A stretch of DNA of 64,000 bases from Flaviflagellibacter rhizophilus (GCF_033898525.1 NZ_JAXAFJ010000001.1:434001-498000), one strand, 5' to 3'. Positions 8,198-16,448 are shown, counted from the stretch's first letter. A program made the numbers and translations. The notes: a model not told the origin generated them from the letters alone.

Positions 8198-8527
8198 ATG
8201 TCGCTGAAGAAGATCGCCATTGCACTGGTCGCCGCCTCGGTTGCTTTCACCACCGCCGCCCCGGCCTTTGCCGGTCCCGGCCCCAAGGACTTCCAGAACA
8301 AGCCCGATGCGAAGTTTCCGGGACCCGGCCCGAAGGATTGGAAGCTGCCGCCGAAGAAGGTTGGCCCCAAGAAGCCGCACCACGACCATGACGCCGCCTA
8401 CGGCGCGATGATGGGTCTCGGCGTCCTGACCGCAGTCGCGATCGCTGCCGCCGCCGCTGACGACGAGCCGGAGTGCTGGCATGAGAAGCGCAAGGGCCAT
8501 CTGGTTCAGGTGTGCGCGGTCGACTGA
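8198..8527 (+). CDS. Small secreted protein with GPGPKD repeats
   Basis: A 109-residue protein of unknown function. Residues 1-25 form a clear signal peptide ending AAPAFA. The mature protein starts with a short duplication (GPGPKDFQNKPDAKF then PGPGPKDWKLPPKK), continues with a basic His-rich stretch (KKPHHDHD), a hydrophobic segment AYGAMMGLGVLTAVAIAAAAA that could insert in a membrane, and a C-terminus with two Cys (ECWHEK, VQVCAVD). Strong ribosome site GGAAGGAAA. It is divergent from the ECF sigma operon and followed by a strong terminator, so it is monocistronic; membership in the sigma regulon is plausible but unproved. Confidence 0.75.
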   Translation: MSLKKIAIALVAASVAFTTAAPAFAGPGPKDFQNKPDAKFPGPGPKDWKLPPKKVGPKKPHHDHDAAYGAMMGLGVLTAVAIAAAAADDEPECWHEKRKGHLVQVCAVD

Positions 8528-8532
8528 CAGAT

Positions 8533-8565
8533 TTCCCTCCCGTCGGCGGTGCCTTCGGGAGGGAA
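8533..8565 (+). terminator. Rho-independent-like terminator
   Basis: TTCCCTCCCG (8533-8542) pairs perfectly with CGGGAGGGAA (8556-8565) around a 13-nt loop, starting 5 bases after the stop of the small secreted-protein gene. A short T-run (TTTT, about 8580-8583) follows 14 nt later. It also separates that gene from the convergent AraC-formamidase gene. Confidence 0.6.
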
Positions 8566-8648
8566 TCCGCGCCGCGATCTTTTGAATTGCCTCGCAGAGG
8601 GGTCCCGATGGTTGAGCTCTGCACGGCCGAGCATTGACTTGGGTGCAG

Positions 8649-10976
8649 CTAGTCACGGGCGAACAGGCTCTTGCGAATGATCGCATGGACGCCCCAATTG
8701 CCGTCGGCCACTTGAGTGACGCCGAAATCCACCGCCACCGAGATCAGAGACAAGGCCTCGTCCTCATCAAGGCCACGGTAGTCCATCAGGAACTTGCGCG
8801 TGGAGCGGAATGCCGACCGCAGAGCCTTCGACAAAGATGACTTCTTGTAGATCTCGGACTGCGCATCCCGCCCAAGATCACGAAGATAATTCGGATAGCT
8901 GAAGCCGTGCAGGATGAAGTGATCGGCTGTTTCCAGAAGCGGCCCGTGCAAACCATTCAGGAAGGCCTTCTTCGATTCGTCGCGCTTGTGGAGGATGAAC
9001 CGGAACGTGCCGGTCAGCGAGGCTTCCAAGCCGGTGCCGTTGATCTCACCGTCGCCTTGCGCCAGATGCCCGTCACCGACCGAGAACAGCGCTCCGGGCA
9101 CGGCGACAGGCAAGTAGAGGGTCGAGCCTTTTCCGGCGCGCCAGTTATCGAAGTTCCCACCGAAATAGCCGGGCGGGATCGAATCCACGAGGTCGGCCTC
9201 ACGCGGCGCGACCGCCATGCAGCCGAAATGCGGCCGCAGCGGCACCCGAACATCGGGGAGAACGTCCCAGCACTCTTCGATGGCGGAACGGTCTACGGGA
9301 ACGCCGGGATAATCCATCGTGTCGTGGCGCACCCCGGAGGGGTCCACCTGCGGCGTCCAGCGATAGCGGTACAGCGCATGCGCGTGTTCCCCATCCCGGT
9401 CCATCTCGTAGATGGTCACCGTCTCGCGCGGCTTGGGATCATCGAGAAGGTCCGAATACTGGTAGCCCCACCAGGCGGAGACGTTGGATGCAAAGCACCG
9501 GCCGGCGAAGTCGGGATTCATGCTCGGCCGTGGCACGATGTCGAGGATCTGCACCTCCAACACGTCTCCCGGCTCGGCTCCGTTGATGAAGACCGGCCCC
9601 GTGAAGATGTGGACGCCGAACCCCTCGCCTGCTCCCCGGCCCAGAATGCTGGCGTTCATGGGCCCTGCGCCACGACGAGCGACGTTCTTGCCCTCCCTTG
9701 TCCACGCGAAAACGCTTTCCGCCGCGGCGTCTCCCTCGATCATGCGGGCGTGATCATCCGTCGCGTGCTGCGTCAGCGTCTCGATCACGACCTCGGAACC
9801 CGATTCCACCCGCAGGGCGGGCGCCAGGGACCGGCTGAGATAGCCCCAGTGCACCGTGTCCGGGCCGACCGCGATGCGTCGTTCCAGCCCCCGAGTGCGT
9901 GGCCCCGCGATGAGAGCTGGATGCTCCCACGTTCCTGTTTCCCGGAAGGCGTCCCGCGCAACGATCGCGTTGTGGGGAACGTCCTTCTCACGCGGACGGC
10001 CGCGCCTTAGCAGATTGCGCGACGTCGCGGAGGCACCAGTCCGGAAAGTGCGTGGCGACACGCCATAGGCAGCGCTGAAGGCCCGGCTGAAATGAGCGGG
10101 ATCGCGGAAGCCCCATCGAAATCCGACTTCCGCTACGCTGTCGGCACCATGCCGCGGATCGGCCAGTTCAATGCGCGCCCTGTCCAGTCGTCGCAGCCGC
10201 ACATAGTCGGAGAAGGTCGTGTCCTGCAGTTCGAAGAGCTTCTGGATGTAGCGTTGGGACAGGGCCGTCTGCGGCGCGATGGTGCTCATGGAGAGGTCGG
10301 GGTCCATGAGCCGCAGTTCGACCGCGGAGGTGACACGGCGAAAATGCGCAGCCTGGTTCTGCGTGGACCCGCCATCCCCATTCCGGCCCTCGCGAAGCAG
10401 AGCGCCGGTAACCAGCTCCGTGACCGCAAGTTCGACGGAAACCAGATCAGGCTCCTGCACCTGATCGAAATGCAGAGCGAGCGTGCGCATCAGGGGACGC
10501 ACTGCGGACGCCGCCACGGTCTCACCCAGCACCAGCGGCAGCCTTGTCGTCGTTCGCCCCAGTCGCATGAACACCCGCTCGCGCGGGATCTCCAGCATCA
10601 AGAGTTCGAAGCCGGTCCGCTGCTCGAAGCTAAAGGCCTGAGCACGGTCGGCGACCGACACGTCGCCTTCGGCGAATTCGCGGCTTTCCGCACCTCCTCG
10701 GAGCGTGCCGCGCCCATCCGCATGAAACGTGACGAGCAGCGGCTCGTGACCGCCGCCCGCGCCGTGGGGGGCGCCGGCAAGCCGCTGGGCGGACGACCGC
10801 AATCTCGCCAGCCGCGAGCCGTGTCGTGAGGTGATGATGCCGAGTTCACCCGTCGGGAGCTGACCGTCTCGCAGTTCGCATCTCAAACCCAGGGGTGCGA
10901 GCGCGTCCAGCCAGGCCGCGTGCTGGCGAGACACGGGGAACGCGTCGATGCAGATCACGTTAGGTCCGACCTGCAT
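8649..10976 (-). CDS. AraC-type regulator fused to acetamidase/formamidase
   Basis: A 775-residue protein joining two usually separate families in one uninterrupted frame. Residues 1-200 resemble the AraC_binding_2-type sensor domain of NitR/FeaR-like regulators; 213-312 are a double helix-turn-helix (ALSQRYIQKLFELQDTTFSD; SVAEVGFRWGFRDPAHFSRA; YGVSPRTFR). A basic linker (313-365) leads to an acetamidase/formamidase domain (366-775) with VHWGYLSRSL, FTGPVFINGAEPGDVLEV, VSAWWGYQY, RPHFGCMAVAP and VGDGHLAQGDGE. That family hydrolyses short amides to ammonia and acid. I start at ATG 10976, beside GGGGAG; longer upstream starts add no conserved sequence. It is divergent from a Tat-exported paralogue of the same enzyme. 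The fusion suggests an amide-sensing regulator or a moonlighting enzyme. Confidence 0.88.
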   Translation of the reverse strand: MQVGPNVICIDAFPVSRQHAAWLDALAPLGLRCELRDGQLPTGELGIITSRHGSRLARLRSSAQRLAGAPHGAGGGHEPLLVTFHADGRGTLRGGAESREFAEGDVSVADRAQAFSFEQRTGFELLMLEIPRERVFMRLGRTTTRLPLVLGETVAASAVRPLMRTLALHFDQVQEPDLVSVELAVTELVTGALLREGRNGDGGSTQNQAAHFRRVTSAVELRLMDPDLSMSTIAPQTALSQRYIQKLFELQDTTFSDYVRLRRLDRARIELADPRHGADSVAEVGFRWGFRDPAHFSRAFSAAYGVSPRTFRTGASATSRNLLRRGRPREKDVPHNAIVARDAFRETGTWEHPALIAGPRTRGLERRIAVGPDTVHWGYLSRSLAPALRVESGSEVVIETLTQHATDDHARMIEGDAAAESVFAWTREGKNVARRGAGPMNASILGRGAGEGFGVHIFTGPVFINGAEPGDVLEVQILDIVPRPSMNPDFAGRCFASNVSAWWGYQYSDLLDDPKPRETVTIYEMDRDGEHAHALYRYRWTPQVDPSGVRHDTMDYPGVPVDRSAIEECWDVLPDVRVPLRPHFGCMAVAPREADLVDSIPPGYFGGNFDNWRAGKGSTLYLPVAVPGALFSVGDGHLAQGDGEINGTGLEASLTGTFRFILHKRDESKKAFLNGLHGPLLETADHFILHGFSYPNYLRDLGRDAQSEIYKKSSLSKALRSAFRSTRKFLMDYRGLDEDEALSLISVAVDFGVTQVADGNWGVHAIIRKSLFARD

Positions 10977-11169
10977 GTCTCCCCTGCGACGCCTCCACAT
11001 CCTGAAGCCTGGAGCATCGTGCGCCCGGATTGTTCGCTGCCGCAATACGGCATCTGCCCCTGTGCGCAGCGGGGCAAGAATTTGGGCACGTGCGGTCATT
11101 CCGGCAGCAAGGACGGTGGCGCAACCTTGCGCTCGCGCGTCACGAGACGACGCTGCCGGGGAGACGAAG
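10977..11169. promoter_or_regulatory. Divergent promoter region between the two amidase genes
   Basis: About 190 bp separate the AraC-formamidase fusion gene from the exported formamidase gene. It must contain both promoters and, by analogy with AraC-family regulators, the operator. I see no convincing repeat or -35/-10 pair by eye; open frames across it lack ribosome sites and conserved sequence. Confidence 0.3.
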
Positions 11170-12618
11170 ATGTGCGCAGGCGATGACAAGAATTGTCCGG
11201 AGTTCGAGACGCATCGGGCGAAGATGATGGACGCTCTGGGAGCGGAGCGCCGCAGCTTCCTGAAAAGTGCCTTCGTGGCCACGGGCGGAGCGGCAGCCCT
11301 GGCAGGCGGAGGTATCTCGCTCGTCTCGCCGGCGCTAGCGCAAGCATCGGCGGCGCGTCTGCCCAACCAGCCGGCGTTCCACTACCTTCCAGCCACCGAC
11401 CAGACGGTTCATTGGGGCTATTTCTCGAAGAAACTGAAGCCGCAGGTCGAGATCGACAGCGGCGACATCGTCACCATCGAGGCCCTGACGCATCACGCGA
11501 ACGACGATGCCGAGCTGATGGTGAAGGGCGATCCTGGAGCGGAAAGCGTCTTCCACTGGACGAAGGAGAAGAAGAACGTGAAGCGCCGGGGCGCCGGCGA
11601 CGAGAACGACACGAAGATCGGCGGAGGCGGCGGTCTCGGCGTGCATGTCTGCACAGGCCCCGTCTTCGTCCGCGGCGCCGAGCCGGGCGACATCCTGGAA
11701 GTGCGCATCCTCGACACCCGGTTCAGGCCTTCGGCCAATCCCGAGCACAAGGGCAAGTCTTTCGGGGTGACGGCGTCCGCTTGGTGGGGCTTCCACTACA
11801 AGGACCAGATCGAGGAGCCAAAGGACCGGGAGATCATCACGGTCTTCGAAGTAGATGCGAACGGGGGCAGCCCCTTCGCCAAGGCTGCCTATAACTATCG
11901 GTGGACGCCCCAGACCGACCCCGATGGCGTGGTCCACAAGATCATCGATTACCCCGGCGTTCCCGTCGATCACTCCACGATCAAGAAGAACACCGACATC
12001 CTGAGAGGCGTCCGCGTGCCCATCAGGCCGCATTTCGGCGTCATCGCGCTTGCGCCGAATGAAGCCGATTACGTCAATTCGATCCCGCCGATGCACACCG
12101 GCGGCAACATCGACAACTGGCGCATCGGCAAGGGCGCGACGATGTACTACCCCGTCGCGGTGGAAGGTGGCCTGATGTCCATCGGCGACCCCCATGCCTC
12201 GCAAGGCGATTCCGAGCTCTGCGGCACGGCCATCGAGTGCTCCATCACCGGCACGTTCCAGCTGATCGTCCACAAGAAGGCCGATCTTGAGGGCACAGCT
12301 CTGGAAGGCCTCGAATATCCGATGCTGGAGACGCAGACGGAGTGGCTGGTTCACGGCTACAGCTTCGCCAACTATCTGGCGGAGCTTGGCCCCAATGCCC
12401 AGAACGACATCTTTGGCAAAAGCTCTGTCGACCTCGCGCTTCGGGATGCCTTCCGCAAGATGCGGAAATTCCTGATGACGACGCAGAAACTAACCGAGGA
12501 TGAGGCCATCGCCCTGATGTCGGTGGGCGTCGACTTCGGCGTCACCCAGGTCGTGGACGGAAACTGGGGATGCCACGGCATCATCCGCAAAGACATCTTC
12601 GCCGGCCGCATGGCGTAG
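11170..12618 (+). CDS. Tat-exported acetamidase/formamidase family protein
   Basis: A 482-residue amide hydrolase of the FmdA/AmdA family, predicted to release ammonia from formamide, acetamide or a similar short amide. Residues 24-55 are a Tat signal (ERRSFLKSAFVATGGAAALAG, ending SPALAQA), so the enzyme should act in the periplasm, whereas characterised formamidases are cytoplasmic. Conserved blocks: VHWGYFSKKL, CTGPVFVRGAEPGDILEV, SAWWGFHY, RPHFGVIALAPNEAD, SIGDPHASQGDSE and VDFGVTQVVDGNWG. It is co-linear with the enzyme half of the divergent fusion gene, with roughly half the residues shared by eye. ATG at 11170 is preceded by GGAG at 6 nt. Confidence 0.9.
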   Translation: MCAGDDKNCPEFETHRAKMMDALGAERRSFLKSAFVATGGAAALAGGGISLVSPALAQASAARLPNQPAFHYLPATDQTVHWGYFSKKLKPQVEIDSGDIVTIEALTHHANDDAELMVKGDPGAESVFHWTKEKKNVKRRGAGDENDTKIGGGGGLGVHVCTGPVFVRGAEPGDILEVRILDTRFRPSANPEHKGKSFGVTASAWWGFHYKDQIEEPKDREIITVFEVDANGGSPFAKAAYNYRWTPQTDPDGVVHKIIDYPGVPVDHSTIKKNTDILRGVRVPIRPHFGVIALAPNEADYVNSIPPMHTGGNIDNWRIGKGATMYYPVAVEGGLMSIGDPHASQGDSELCGTAIECSITGTFQLIVHKKADLEGTALEGLEYPMLETQTEWLVHGYSFANYLAELGPNAQNDIFGKSSVDLALRDAFRKMRKFLMTTQKLTEDEAIALMSVGVDFGVTQVVDGNWGCHGIIRKDIFAGRMA

Positions 12619-12623
12619 ACATT

Positions 12624-12653
12624 CAGGAGACATCCGGGGGCTACATTCTCCTG
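12624..12653 (+). terminator. Hairpin after the exported formamidase gene
   Basis: CAGGAGA (12624-12630) pairs with TCTCCTG (12647-12653) around a 16-nt loop, just after the stop codon. No T-run follows, so termination is uncertain. Confidence 0.3.
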
Positions 12654-12740
12654 GATATCTCCACCTGAAGCATCATGTGTGGCGGGGCATCCTTCGCAGC
12701 AGGCTGGATCTCCTCGACCGGCGGCAAAGGAGCTGAAAAA

Positions 12741-13217
12741 ATGACCGACAAAGGAGCCGTTCCGCATGATCTCGATCATGCCGACCTCGTCAGGAACCTC
12801 GATCTGGCACCTCACCCCGAGGGCGGCCACTACAAGGAGACGTTCCGCAGGCCGGCAGGGCCGGACGGACGATCACGCCTGACCGCCATCCTGTTCCTGC
12901 TGGCTCGCGGCGAACGTTCCCACTGGCACCGGATCGATGCGGACGAACTGTGGCTTTGGCACGCGGGCGAGTCCCTGACCCTCAAGATCGGCGCCGATAG
13001 CGAGATCGTTCTCGGAGGCGATATCGTCGGGGGCCAGCAGATGCAGGCGCTGGTGCCCGCAGGGCAGTGGCAGTCCGCTGCGGCAGACGGCGGTTGGGTG
13101 CTCGTCAGTTGCATCGTGGCCCCCGGCTTCGAGTTCGACCGTTTCGAGCTGGCGCCACCCGGCTGGGAACCGGGAACGGAGGATGCGGGCGGCACTCCCA
13201 CGGCCCGGTCACCGTAG
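12741..13217 (+). CDS. DUF985-family cupin protein
   Basis: A 158-residue single-domain cupin of the DUF985 family, whose biochemical function is not settled. Typical blocks are LVRNLDLAPHPEGGHYKETFR, LTAILFLLARGERSHWHRIDADELWLWHAGESL and VLVSCIVAPGFEFDRFELA; the SHWHRIDADE stretch carries the His/Glu residues of the cupin pocket. The ATG at 12741 has AGGAG 9 nt upstream, better than an in-frame start 66 bases earlier. It lies about 120 bp after the exported formamidase; a hairpin between them leaves co-transcription unclear. Confidence 0.85.
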   Translation: MTDKGAVPHDLDHADLVRNLDLAPHPEGGHYKETFRRPAGPDGRSRLTAILFLLARGERSHWHRIDADELWLWHAGESLTLKIGADSEIVLGGDIVGGQQMQALVPAGQWQSAAADGGWVLVSCIVAPGFEFDRFELAPPGWEPGTEDAGGTPTARSP

Positions 13218-13408
13218 CCGGGCCGGACCGACTGCAGCCGGCGGTCCATGACGGCCTTCGGCCAACACGATGGCCTTGATCTCGCGCTGAGGAGCTATCT
13301 GTGACCAGGTGCTCCACCCTGATGATGGCTTCGTCGCCTTGAGCAACTTTGAGTGTGACGTCCCTGAGGTTCGTTCGGGCATACTGTGGACGAGTGGGAG
13401 ATCGAAGC

Positions 13409-13555
13409 ATGCAATGGGAATATCTCGTGGTTGAGACTACCCTCGACGCTGAGGCCCTCCGGAAGCTGGGGGTAGACCGATGGGAACTCGTGTCGGTTGT
13501 TTCGCCGGCACATTTCGTACTGCACTACTTTTTCAAGCGTGAGATGCGACCCTGA
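13409..13555 (+). CDS. Small DUF4177-like protein
   Basis: A 48-residue protein beginning MQWEYLVVETTLDAEALRKL and containing WELVSVVSP and FKREMRP. This pattern (W-E-Y-x-V-V, L-N/G-x-x-G-W-E-L-V, F-x-K-R) is that of DUF4177 and related short proteins of unknown function. GGAG sits 8 nt before the ATG. It lies alone between the cupin and RidA genes; the preceding 190 bp show no gene. Confidence 0.6.
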   Translation: MQWEYLVVETTLDAEALRKLGVDRWELVSVVSPAHFVLHYFFKREMRP

Positions 13556-13611
13556 CGGACGTCGATCCGACGGCACCTTTTCCAGGGATCGCGACAGGAG
13601 AAATCATCAAC

Positions 13612-14004
13612 ATGGTCCAGCGTGAAGCCGTTTTCCCGGCGGGTCGGCATGACCTCTACACGTCGCAGACCTATTCCGCGGCGATCAGATCAGGCGACCT
13701 CCTGTTCGTGTCCGGTCAGGTTGGCAGCCGCAGCGACGGCTCGCCTGAGCCGGATTTCGAGGCACAGGTGCGCCTGGCGTTTGCCAACCTCCAGGCGACG
13801 CTGAAAGCGGGTGGGTGCAGCCTTGCCGACATCGTCGACGTGACGACCTTCCATATCGATCCTGAACATCAGTTCGGGACGGTCATGGCCGTCAAAAGCG
13901 AAGTCTTTCCGGACGCGCCCTATCCCAACTGGACTGCGGTCGGCGTGAACTGGCTGGGGGGCTTCGACTTCGAGATCAAGGTGATCGCCCGGATCCCCGG
14001 CTGA
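13612..14004 (+). CDS. RidA family protein (YjgF/YER057c/UK114)
   Basis: A 130-residue RidA-fold protein. Family members form trimers that hydrolyse reactive enamine/imine intermediates to keto compounds plus ammonia. Visible family features are YSAAIRSGDLLFVSGQVG, the mid helix FANLQATLKAGGCSLADIVDVTTF and the C-terminal WTAVGVNWLGGFDFEIKVIARIP. The canonical RidA arginine and glutamate environment (R-x-x-x-x-V-x-x-L...E) is altered (NWTAVGVNWL), so it belongs to an Rid subfamily outside archetypal RidA. It is followed 38 bp later by an NTF2-like gene, probably co-transcribed. Confidence 0.88.
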   Translation: MVQREAVFPAGRHDLYTSQTYSAAIRSGDLLFVSGQVGSRSDGSPEPDFEAQVRLAFANLQATLKAGGCSLADIVDVTTFHIDPEHQFGTVMAVKSEVFPDAPYPNWTAVGVNWLGGFDFEIKVIARIPG

Positions 14005-14042
14005 AGATCGCCCAGCAAGTAACCTCCACAACGGAGCCGGTC

Positions 14043-14426
14043 GTGCATGATCTGGAACGCAACAAGGCGAATGTAATCGCCTTCTATGAGTTGATGTTCA
14101 ATTCGGGCCGGCCCGCCGAAGCCGTCGAGCGCTTCGTCGGAGACGAATACATTCAGCACAATCCGCATGTGGCCACCGGGAAGGCAGGCTTCATCGCTTA
14201 TTTCGAGCGCATGGCTCGCGAGTGGCCCGGTAAGCGGGTTGAAATCAAGCGGGCCGTCGCAGAGGGCGAACATGTCGTCCTTCATTGTTTCCAGCACTGG
14301 CCCGGCGACCACGACTACGCAGGCATCGACATTTTTCGGCTCGACGATCGGGGAAGGATCGTCGAGCACTGGGATGTGCTGCAGATCATCCCGGAGCATG
14401 CAGCCAATGCGAACGGCATGTTCTGA
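14043..14426 (+). CDS. NTF2-like / SnoaL-like ester cyclase family protein
   Basis: A 127-residue single-domain protein of the NTF2-like superfamily, opening with N-x-x-N-V-I-A-F-Y-E-L-M-F-N and containing YIQHNPHVATGKAGFIAYF, VVLHCFQH and the C-terminal GRIVEHWDVLQ, the signature of the SnoaL-like nuclear transport factor 2 group found in many small bacterial enzymes. Specific reaction unknown. The start is GTG (GTGCATGAT) with GGAG upstream. Follows the RidA gene closely and is convergent with the DadA-like gene. Confidence 0.8.
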   Translation: MHDLERNKANVIAFYELMFNSGRPAEAVERFVGDEYIQHNPHVATGKAGFIAYFERMAREWPGKRVEIKRAVAEGEHVVLHCFQHWPGDHDYAGIDIFRLDDRGRIVEHWDVLQIIPEHAANANGMF

Positions 14427-14477
14427 TCTTCGCCCTGCGGACCGCCGCACCTGGTCGAGGTGAAGTAACCCGCCGGA

Positions 14478-15725
14478 TCAGGCGAACCGGTCAGGACGGA
14501 ACGGGTCGATCGGGATGATGGGGTGGCGCCCAGCCACGAGGTCGGCCACCAGCCGGCCGGTCTGGGCGCCGCCGGCGAGCCCGACATGGCCGTGTCCGAA
14601 GGCGTAGATGACCTGCGCGCTGCGTCGCGAGCGGCCGATGACGGGCAGTGAATCCGGCATGCTGGCGCGGAACCCCATCCACACGGACAGTCGCTCTTCG
14701 GCATAGGCCTGGGCGAGGCCTGGAAACAGCCGCTGCCCCAGCGCCAACAGCTTGCGCGCACGACGCCAGTCGGGCGCTGCCTCAAGGCCGGCGAACTCGA
14801 CGGTGCCCGCCAGCCGCAGGCCCATATCCATGGGAGTGGCGACGAACTTGCCGGACGCGTCCATAATCGAGGTGCGCGGCACGGCTTCCGGGTCCTTGAT
14901 GATGATGTGGTAGCCGCGCTCCGTGTCGAGCGGGACGCTGTCGCCCATCTCGGCGGTGAACGGCTTCGAATGCGCGCCGGCGGCCACCACCACGGCGTCG
15001 GCCGCCAGCAAGCCGGCATCGCTGCGGATGCCGGTCACCTTTTCGCCCGTCATCTCGATGCCTGTGGCGCGCGCCTTCACGATGCGACCGCCATCGCGCA
15101 GGAAGGCGTCGGCCAGACTGCCGATCAGCTTGTTCGGATCGACGGTGTGGGCGTTGTCGGGGAAGAACACGCCGAGCGCGTAGTCGTGTGACAGGCTTGG
15201 CTCCTGCTGCCACAGCGCGTCGCGCTCCAGCACGTCGAAGCGGATGCCCCTCTCACGGCGCAGCTGCCAGGCAAAGGCATCGGCCTCCAAATCGGCGCGC
15301 GTGCGATAGACGCAGAGATGGCCGTTGCGGCGGATCAGGTGCTCCGCACCGGCATTCTTGACGAGCGGCGCATAGACGCCGGCGGAGTCATGCAGCAGCG
15401 CCTGCAGCGCCACCGATTGCTGGCGCACCCGGTCCGGCGTGCCGGCCTTGATGAACTGGTAGATCCAGGGCGCGATCCTGGGCGCGTAGCTCCAGCGGAT
15501 GGAGAGGGGCCCCATTGGGTCGAGCAGCCACCCGGGCACCTTCGGCAGGTTGCCGGGCATGGACATCGGCACCACGGAAGACGGGTTCAGGCAACCGGCA
15601 TTGCCGAAGGACGAGCCCTCCGCCACCCCGCCCGGCTCCACGATGAACACCTCGTGCCCGTCCCGCAGCAGCCAGCTTGCCGCCGCCACGCCGACCGCAC
15701 CCGCGCCGATCACACCAACCTTCAT
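14478..15725 (-). CDS. DadA-like FAD-dependent oxidoreductase
   Basis: A 415-residue flavoprotein of the DAO/DadA family, which oxidises D-amino acids or secondary amines to imines and passes electrons to the respiratory chain. The N-terminal dinucleotide fold (KVGVIGAGAVGVAAASWLL, residues 2-20) and the C-terminal FAD motif (IYAFGHGHVGLAGGAQTGRL) are intact. Internal DadA blocks include GCLNPSSVVPMSMPGNLPKV and MGFRASMPDSLPVIG. It starts 35 bp after the flavin reductase gene and should be co-transcribed from the sigma-54 promoter at 16326-16340. In this context it probably oxidises an amine whose imine product would suit the RidA proteins nearby; the substrate is not known. Confidence 0.9.
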   Translation of the reverse strand: MKVGVIGAGAVGVAAASWLLRDGHEVFIVEPGGVAEGSSFGNAGCLNPSSVVPMSMPGNLPKVPGWLLDPMGPLSIRWSYAPRIAPWIYQFIKAGTPDRVRQQSVALQALLHDSAGVYAPLVKNAGAEHLIRRNGHLCVYRTRADLEADAFAWQLRRERGIRFDVLERDALWQQEPSLSHDYALGVFFPDNAHTVDPNKLIGSLADAFLRDGGRIVKARATGIEMTGEKVTGIRSDAGLLAADAVVVAAGAHSKPFTAEMGDSVPLDTERGYHIIIKDPEAVPRTSIMDASGKFVATPMDMGLRLAGTVEFAGLEAAPDWRRARKLLALGQRLFPGLAQAYAEERLSVWMGFRASMPDSLPVIGRSRRSAQVIYAFGHGHVGLAGGAQTGRLVADLVAGRHPIIPIDPFRPDRFA

Positions 15726-15760
15726 CGCCTGCCCGCCCCGACCCCTGTCCTGCCTTTGCT

Positions 15761-16270
15761 TCAGGCCGCGCTCTTCGCAAGCGCGACCGAGCGGAGACTA
15801 TCGAAATGTCCATCCACATACAGCAGCGGATGCACCTCCCGCTCCCACAGTTTGATGGTGGCGACGCGGCCGAGGAACACCGTGTGGCTTTCCACTTCCA
15901 TCTTCTCCGACACCCGGCAATCGAAGCTGGCCAGGGCGCCGGTCAGCGCGGGCGCGCCGGTCTCCAGGGCTTCCCAGTCGCAATCGGTGAAGCGGCGATG
16001 GCGGTGCTCGCGGGAGCTGAACAGGTTCGCGATCTCGACATCGCCCTCGCCCAGCACGTTCACGCAGAAGATGCCGGACTTGTGGATGACGGCGTGGCAG
16101 CTGGCCGAGCGGTTGACGCAGATCAGCAGCGAAGGGGCCGGATCGGCACAGACGGACGTGACGGCCGTGGCGACGAAGCCAGCCGGCCGACCGTCATCCA
16201 GGGTGGTGATGACGGATACGCCGGCGGCGAGGCGGCGCATGCCGCGCTTGAAGAGGTCGGGATCGCTCAT
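15761..16270 (-). CDS. Flavin reductase family protein (FMN-binding split barrel)
   Basis: A 169-residue flavin:NAD(P)H reductase of the HpaC/DszD-like group that supplies reduced FMN to a separate monooxygenase. Typical blocks are FKRGMRRLAAGVSVITT, GFVATAVTSVCADPAPSLLICVN, FCVNVLGEGDVEIANLFSS and LASFDCRVSEKMEVESHTVFLGRV. The ATG at 16270 has GAGGA close upstream; an ATG 15 nt earlier is an alternative. First gene of a leftward operon behind a strong sigma-54 promoter. Its likely partner is the luciferase-like monooxygenase encoded divergently at 16582. Confidence 0.9.
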   Translation of the reverse strand: MSDPDLFKRGMRRLAAGVSVITTLDDGRPAGFVATAVTSVCADPAPSLLICVNRSASCHAVIHKSGIFCVNVLGEGDVEIANLFSSREHRHRRFTDCDWEALETGAPALTGALASFDCRVSEKMEVESHTVFLGRVATIKLWEREVHPLLYVDGHFDSLRSVALAKSAA

Positions 16271-16325
16271 CGTGTCCTCGTGCATCTGGGTTCGGACCTT
16301 CACGGACCGCGTTGCGGCTCTATCC

Positions 16326-16340
16326 GCAAGCGGCGTGCCA
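16326..16340 (-). promoter_or_regulatory. Sigma-54 promoter of the flavin reductase operon
   Basis: Read on the minus strand: TGGCACGCCGCTTGC. This has GG and GC separated by exactly 10 bases and matches the TGGCAC-N5-TTGC consensus at every core base. Transcription would start about 12 bases further left, giving a leader of about 45 bases before the flavin reductase ATG. Confidence 0.85.
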
Positions 16341-16421
16341 GATGGCAGGAGCATGCCGGAACGCACGTCGCTCCAGAGCAACCCGGGGAAAACGGGGCTC
16401 CGAGCGCCCGCGCGGATGGAC

Positions 16422-16448
16422 GTCGCAAGACTGGATCAGCCCTGCGAC
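16422..16448. promoter_or_regulatory. Putative enhancer (UAS) midway between divergent sigma-54 promoters
   Basis: GTCGCA (16422-16427) and TGCGAC (16443-16448) form a perfect inverted repeat with a 15-nt spacer. It lies 82 bp from the leftward and 84 bp from the rightward sigma-54 promoter, the usual distance for an enhancer-binding activator. The same GTCGCA half-site, in tighter arrangement, lies upstream of the third sigma-54 promoter. The remaining part of this 311-bp gap holds no gene. Confidence 0.5.

Noticed and set aside
10977..11366. N-terminal extension of the AraC-formamidase fusion by 130 residues
   Set aside because: The extension is low-complexity, overlaps the exported formamidase gene and its divergent promoter, and a ribosome site lies at the shorter start.
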